Assembly (NCBI RefSeq): GCF_019266065.1
Contig: NZ_LPNR01000092.1
Coordinates: 1 to 64,000, forward strand
DNA from: Nocardia sp. MH4
GTDB lineage: Bacteria; Actinomycetota; Actinomycetes; Mycobacteriales; Mycobacteriaceae
Direction: 5' to 3'
DNA length: 64,000 bases
Every line of letters begins with the position of its first letter. The first letter of the stretch is position 1. Below, piece by piece: positions 61,614 to 64,000 of this stretch. Made by a program: the position numbers and the translations under genes. The notes beneath the pieces were generated by a model. The model was not told the origin of the DNA and did not search any database. It saw only the letters and a program-made list of their open reading frames with translations.

Positions 61614-62412
61614 CGCCGAGCGCGACCGCATCGTCGTCGACAGTCTCACCAAGTCGTTCCCGCAACCCGGTCGGCGCAGCCCGGACCTCGCGGTGCTGGG
61701 CGGGGTGTCGTTCACCGTCCGATCGGGCGAGTTCGTCACCGTCATCGGACCGAGCGGGTGCGGCAAGAGCACCGTGTTCAACATGCTGGCCGGACTCGAA
61801 TCCCCCGACTCCGGCAGCGTCGGCTTCCGCGCGGCCGACGGCGAGGACACCGCGTCGCACTGCGCCTACATGCCGCAGAAGGACCTGCTGTTCCCCTGGC
61901 GATCGGTGCTGGACAACACCATCCTCGGTTTACGTGTCCAGGGCGTCCCGAAAGCGGAGGCGCGGCGCCGGGCCCGCGCGCTGTTCCCGGTCTTCGGGCT
62001 GTCCGGCTTCGAGGACGCCCGCCCGTCCCAGCTGTCGGGTGGGATGCGGCAGCGGGCCGCGCTGCTGCGGACTGTCGTCCAGGAGCGCGAACTGCTGCTG
62101 CTCGACGAACCCTTCGGGGCACTCGACTCCCTGACCCGCACCGAGATGCAGTCGTGGCTGCAGGAGGTCTGGCAACGCTACCGCTGGATGGTCTTGATGA
62201 TCACCCACGATGTCCGTGAGGCGGTCTATCTGTCGGACCGCGTGATCGTGCTGTCGGCCCGCCCGGCCACCGTGCGCCACGAACTGCGCATCGACCTGCC
62301 GCGCCCGCGCGGACTGTCCATGATCACCGCGCCCGAGTTCGTCGCGCTGGAGGAGGAACTCCTCGCGATCCTGCACGAGGAGTCGCGCCGGGCGCTCACC
62401 GAACAGCGCTGA
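61606..62412 (+). CDS. thiZ: ABC transporter ATP-binding protein (ThiZ-type)
   Basis: 268 residues. Walker A GPSGCGKST, Q-loop MPQKDLL, signature LSGGMRQRAALLR, Walker B LLLLDEPFGALD and switch ITHDVREAVYL. GTG start. It powers the ThiXY importer. Last gene of the TPP-controlled operon. Confidence 0.93.
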   Translation: MTDAERDRIVVDSLTKSFPQPGRRSPDLAVLGGVSFTVRSGEFVTVIGPSGCGKSTVFNMLAGLESPDSGSVGFRAADGEDTASHCAYMPQKDLLFPWRSVLDNTILGLRVQGVPKAEARRRARALFPVFGLSGFEDARPSQLSGGMRQRAALLRTVVQERELLLLDEPFGALDSLTRTEMQSWLQEVWQRYRWMVLMITHDVREAVYLSDRVIVLSARPATVRHELRIDLPRPRGLSMITAPEFVALEEELLAILHEESRRALTEQR

Positions 62413-62445
62413 CGCGACCGACCGACGGTCTGCCCACCACGGTGG

Positions 62446-62928
62446 TCAGTGCTCGAGCGAAGGGTCCCACCGGTTGGCGAGCATCGTGAAGCTCGGGAGG
62501 TCCGCCAGCGAGGTCGATGCCTCGTAGATGCGCTCGTAGCGTGTCGAGGCGATCCGCCACGCACCGTCCGGGTCGCGACGATAGGTGTCGGAATAGTATC
62601 CGCCGCCGCGGATCTGGACCTTCGCGTCCGGCACCAGGACGGTGTCCTCGAACGCCCAGGAACCCCGCGCGGTATCACCGTCGACGTCGATCTCGGGATG
62701 GTTGGCGATGTGGACCGTGACGATCCCGGGCCCGAGGTTCTGCTCCATGAACGCCACGACACGGGCCCGGCTGTCGAAATGCAGCGGCTCGGCCATGGCC
62801 TGGGTGCCATAGCGCGCGGAGATGTCCTCGGCGAGACAGTCCGCGAATTCGTCCCACAGTTTCAGGTCGAGTGTGCGGAAGTACCGGTGCTTGAGACGCT
62901 TGATCTCCTCGATCGCGACAAGGTCCAT
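62446..62928 (-). CDS. SnoaL-like / NTF2-fold protein
   Basis: 160 residues. A helix-rich start (AIEEIKRLKHRYFRTLDLKL, FADCLAEDISARYG) and a beta-sheet half (GSWAFEDTVLVPDAKVQIRG, WRIASTRYERIYE), as in ketosteroid-isomerase-like SnoaL proteins. A perfect KstR-type palindrome lies 11-24 nt upstream of ATG 62928, so a role in sterol or related lipid catabolism is plausible. Confidence 0.85.
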   Translation of the reverse strand: MDLVAIEEIKRLKHRYFRTLDLKLWDEFADCLAEDISARYGTQAMAEPLHFDSRARVVAFMEQNLGPGIVTVHIANHPEIDVDGDTARGSWAFEDTVLVPDAKVQIRGGGYYSDTYRRDPDGAWRIASTRYERIYEASTSLADLPSFTMLANRWDPSLEH

Positions 62929-62938
62929 GGCCGGAGTG

Positions 62939-62952
62939 TAGAACGTGTTCTA
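62939..62952. promoter_or_regulatory. KstR-type operator
   Basis: TAGAACGTGTTCTA fits the KstR consensus TNNAACNNGTTNNA exactly and is perfectly symmetric. It overlaps the likely promoter or leader of the SnoaL-like gene. KstR represses cholesterol catabolism genes in mycobacteria and Rhodococcus. Confidence 0.6.
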
Positions 62953-63038
62953 GATCGAATGCGCGGAATGCCCATCACCGCGGTCCGAGCCGGGTGCCGG
63001 CAGGCCCGGCCGCAGCCCTCGCGGGCCCGGTGATCGCG

Positions 63039-64000
63039 TTATGCGGCCGGGGCGATGTTCTGATTGAGATGGAACAGGTTGGCCGGGTCGTAGGCCTTCT
63101 TGACCGCCGCCAAACGGTCGTAGTTCGGGCCGTAGTTGGCGCGGATGCGGCTCTGGTCGTCGGAGGCCATGAAGTTGATGTAGCCGCCGTCGGCGGTGTG
63201 CGGTTCGAGCGCGGCGTGGTAGTCGCGCACCCACTCGGTATTGGATTCGTTGTCGATCGGGTCCGGCCACATACCGGCGATGACGGGAGCGAAGTTCACG
63301 TTTCGGTAGGCGAACGCGGTGGCGTCCACCGCGACGTCGTGCACGGCGCCATCGATCGGGTAGAGGTGCATGGTGGACTGCATGGCGGGGACCCGGGGAC
63401 CGAACGCGAGATGGGCGGCGATGGCGCCGTCGGTGAGCTCGGGCTGGAACGCCGCCTTCCAGTAGTGCTGTAGTCCGGCGGGAAGCAGCGCGTCGAAGGC
63501 GCTGTTGAGCCCCGGATAGGGCATCCGGCCCACGTGCTCGGCGACCGGCGTCGCGACCGCTCGAAGGTCCGCGAGCAGTGCTTCGCCCTCCTCGTCGCTG
63601 CCGTTGAAGCACGAGACCACGAGCATGAAGGGCTCACCGACCCGGTCTTCGGGGATGAAGGGCAGCGGCGGGGCGATCTGGAAGGCGGGGAAGGCGCCCA
63701 TCGCGCGCGGTGCCGCGGCGATCCAGTCACGGTAGGTCCGCAACAGCTTCTCGGCGGCGTCGAGCTCGAAGAACATGGGTCCGCCGTAGATGGTGTCCAC
63801 GGGATGCAGGTCGAACTCCAATTCCGTCACCACTCCGAAGTTGCCGCCGCCGCCGCGCAGTGCCCAGAACAGGTCGGGGTGCTCGGTCGCGTTCGCCGTC
63901 ACGAAGGTGCCGTCGGCCAGGACCACGTCGGCGGATCGGAGGTTGTCGATGGACAGACCGTAGGCACGGGCGAGGTACCCGATTCCGCCGCCGAGGGTCA
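63039..64000 (-). CDS. BBE-type FAD-binding oxidoreductase, C-terminal part
   Basis: The frame is open from the right edge (320 codons here); the N-terminal FAD domain with the His/Cys flavin link lies outside. Visible are the end of the FAD_binding_4 domain (LADGTFVTANATEHPDLFWA, RGGGGNFGVVTELEF) and the BBE C-terminus (NYGPNYDRLAAVKKAYDP, NLFHLNQNI). Such enzymes oxidise alcohols, sugars or alkaloid/terpenoid-like substrates with O2. Role here unknown. Confidence 0.9.
   Translation of the reverse strand, partial: TLGGGIGYLARAYGLSIDNLRSADVVLADGTFVTANATEHPDLFWALRGGGGNFGVVTELEFDLHPVDTIYGGPMFFELDAAEKLLRTYRDWIAAAPRAMGAFPAFQIAPPLPFIPEDRVGEPFMLVVSCFNGSDEEGEALLADLRAVATPVAEHVGRMPYPGLNSAFDALLPAGLQHYWKAAFQPELTDGAIAAHLAFGPRVPAMQSTMHLYPIDGAVHDVAVDATAFAYRNVNFAPVIAGMWPDPIDNESNTEWVRDYHAALEPHTADGGYINFMASDDQSRIRANYGPNYDRLAAVKKAYDPANLFHLNQNIAPAA

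Noticed and set aside
1..64000. CRISPR arrays, prophage or complete insertion sequences
   Set aside because: No regularly spaced repeats, no integrase or transposase reading frame and no att-like duplications were seen.

Overview
The window is 64 kb of high-GC actinobacterial DNA and is most likely chromosome from Nocardia or a close mycolic-acid relative. Signs of this are GTG/TTG starts, 4-nt ATGA/GTGA overlaps, a WS/DGAT acyltransferase, tandem UspA proteins, UdgX, a stand-alone LigD-type ligase, an F420-dependent oxidoreductase, a KstR-type operator and SigB/SigF promoters. No rRNA, tRNA, CRISPR array or complete insertion sequence was seen. Several broken genes (10.9, 33.0, 45.0 and 46.8 kb) show local decay and rearrangement.

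Layout. 0-10.6 kb: the 5' part of a modular type I polyketide synthase running off the left edge (docking-KS-AT-DH-ER-start of KR, malonyl-type AT). Divergent from it are an SDR, two secreted lipases and an acyl-CoA carboxylase beta subunit. 10.6-19.1 kb: a stress-signalling island with two RsbW-type ATPases, a SigB/SigF-type sigma factor, two STAS antagonists, a PAS-ANTAR protein and a REC-PP2C / CHASE3 kinase / REC operon. 19.4-24.3 kb: a Rieske-FAD oxidoreductase, an MscS channel, a lipoprotein, an SRPBCC protein and small proteins; some carry matching stress promoters. 24.4-28.9 kb: an MHS-family transporter, an OmpR/kinase pair and a TAXI solute-binding lipoprotein. 29-35.3 kb: an OmpA-like lipoprotein, a CPBP protease, VOC proteins, an APH-family kinase, a lower-GC SUKH patch and a Nudix protein. 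35.9-44.6 kb: a dormancy-like group (two Usp proteins, SRPBCC, Zn alcohol dehydrogenase, GNAT, WS/DGAT), small membrane proteins and PncC. 45.1-49.1 kb: DNA-repair-flavoured genes (ligase, UdgX) with remnants between them, and an F420 enzyme. 49.3-53.3 kb: a nine-gene ECF sigma / Asp23-Gls24 envelope-stress operon. 53.3-58.8 kb: a catalase-like fusion protein, a hydrolase, an amidase, a secreted LDL-receptor class A protein and 6-phosphogluconate dehydrogenase. 59-62.4 kb: a TPP riboswitch controlling tenA and a ThiXYZ-type importer. 62.4-64 kb: a SnoaL-like protein under a KstR-like palindrome and a partial BBE-type flavoenzyme.

The unifying theme is general stress. The sigma factor at 12.94 kb, its presumed regulators and at least eight promoter-like sites (GTTT, 14-15 nt, GGGTAT-like) spread over 43 kb look like a local SigB/SigF regulon. 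A separate ECF sigma with its own candidate zinc anti-sigma factor heads the Gls24 operon. The most unusual single gene is the LDL-receptor-class-A protein at 57.07 kb.
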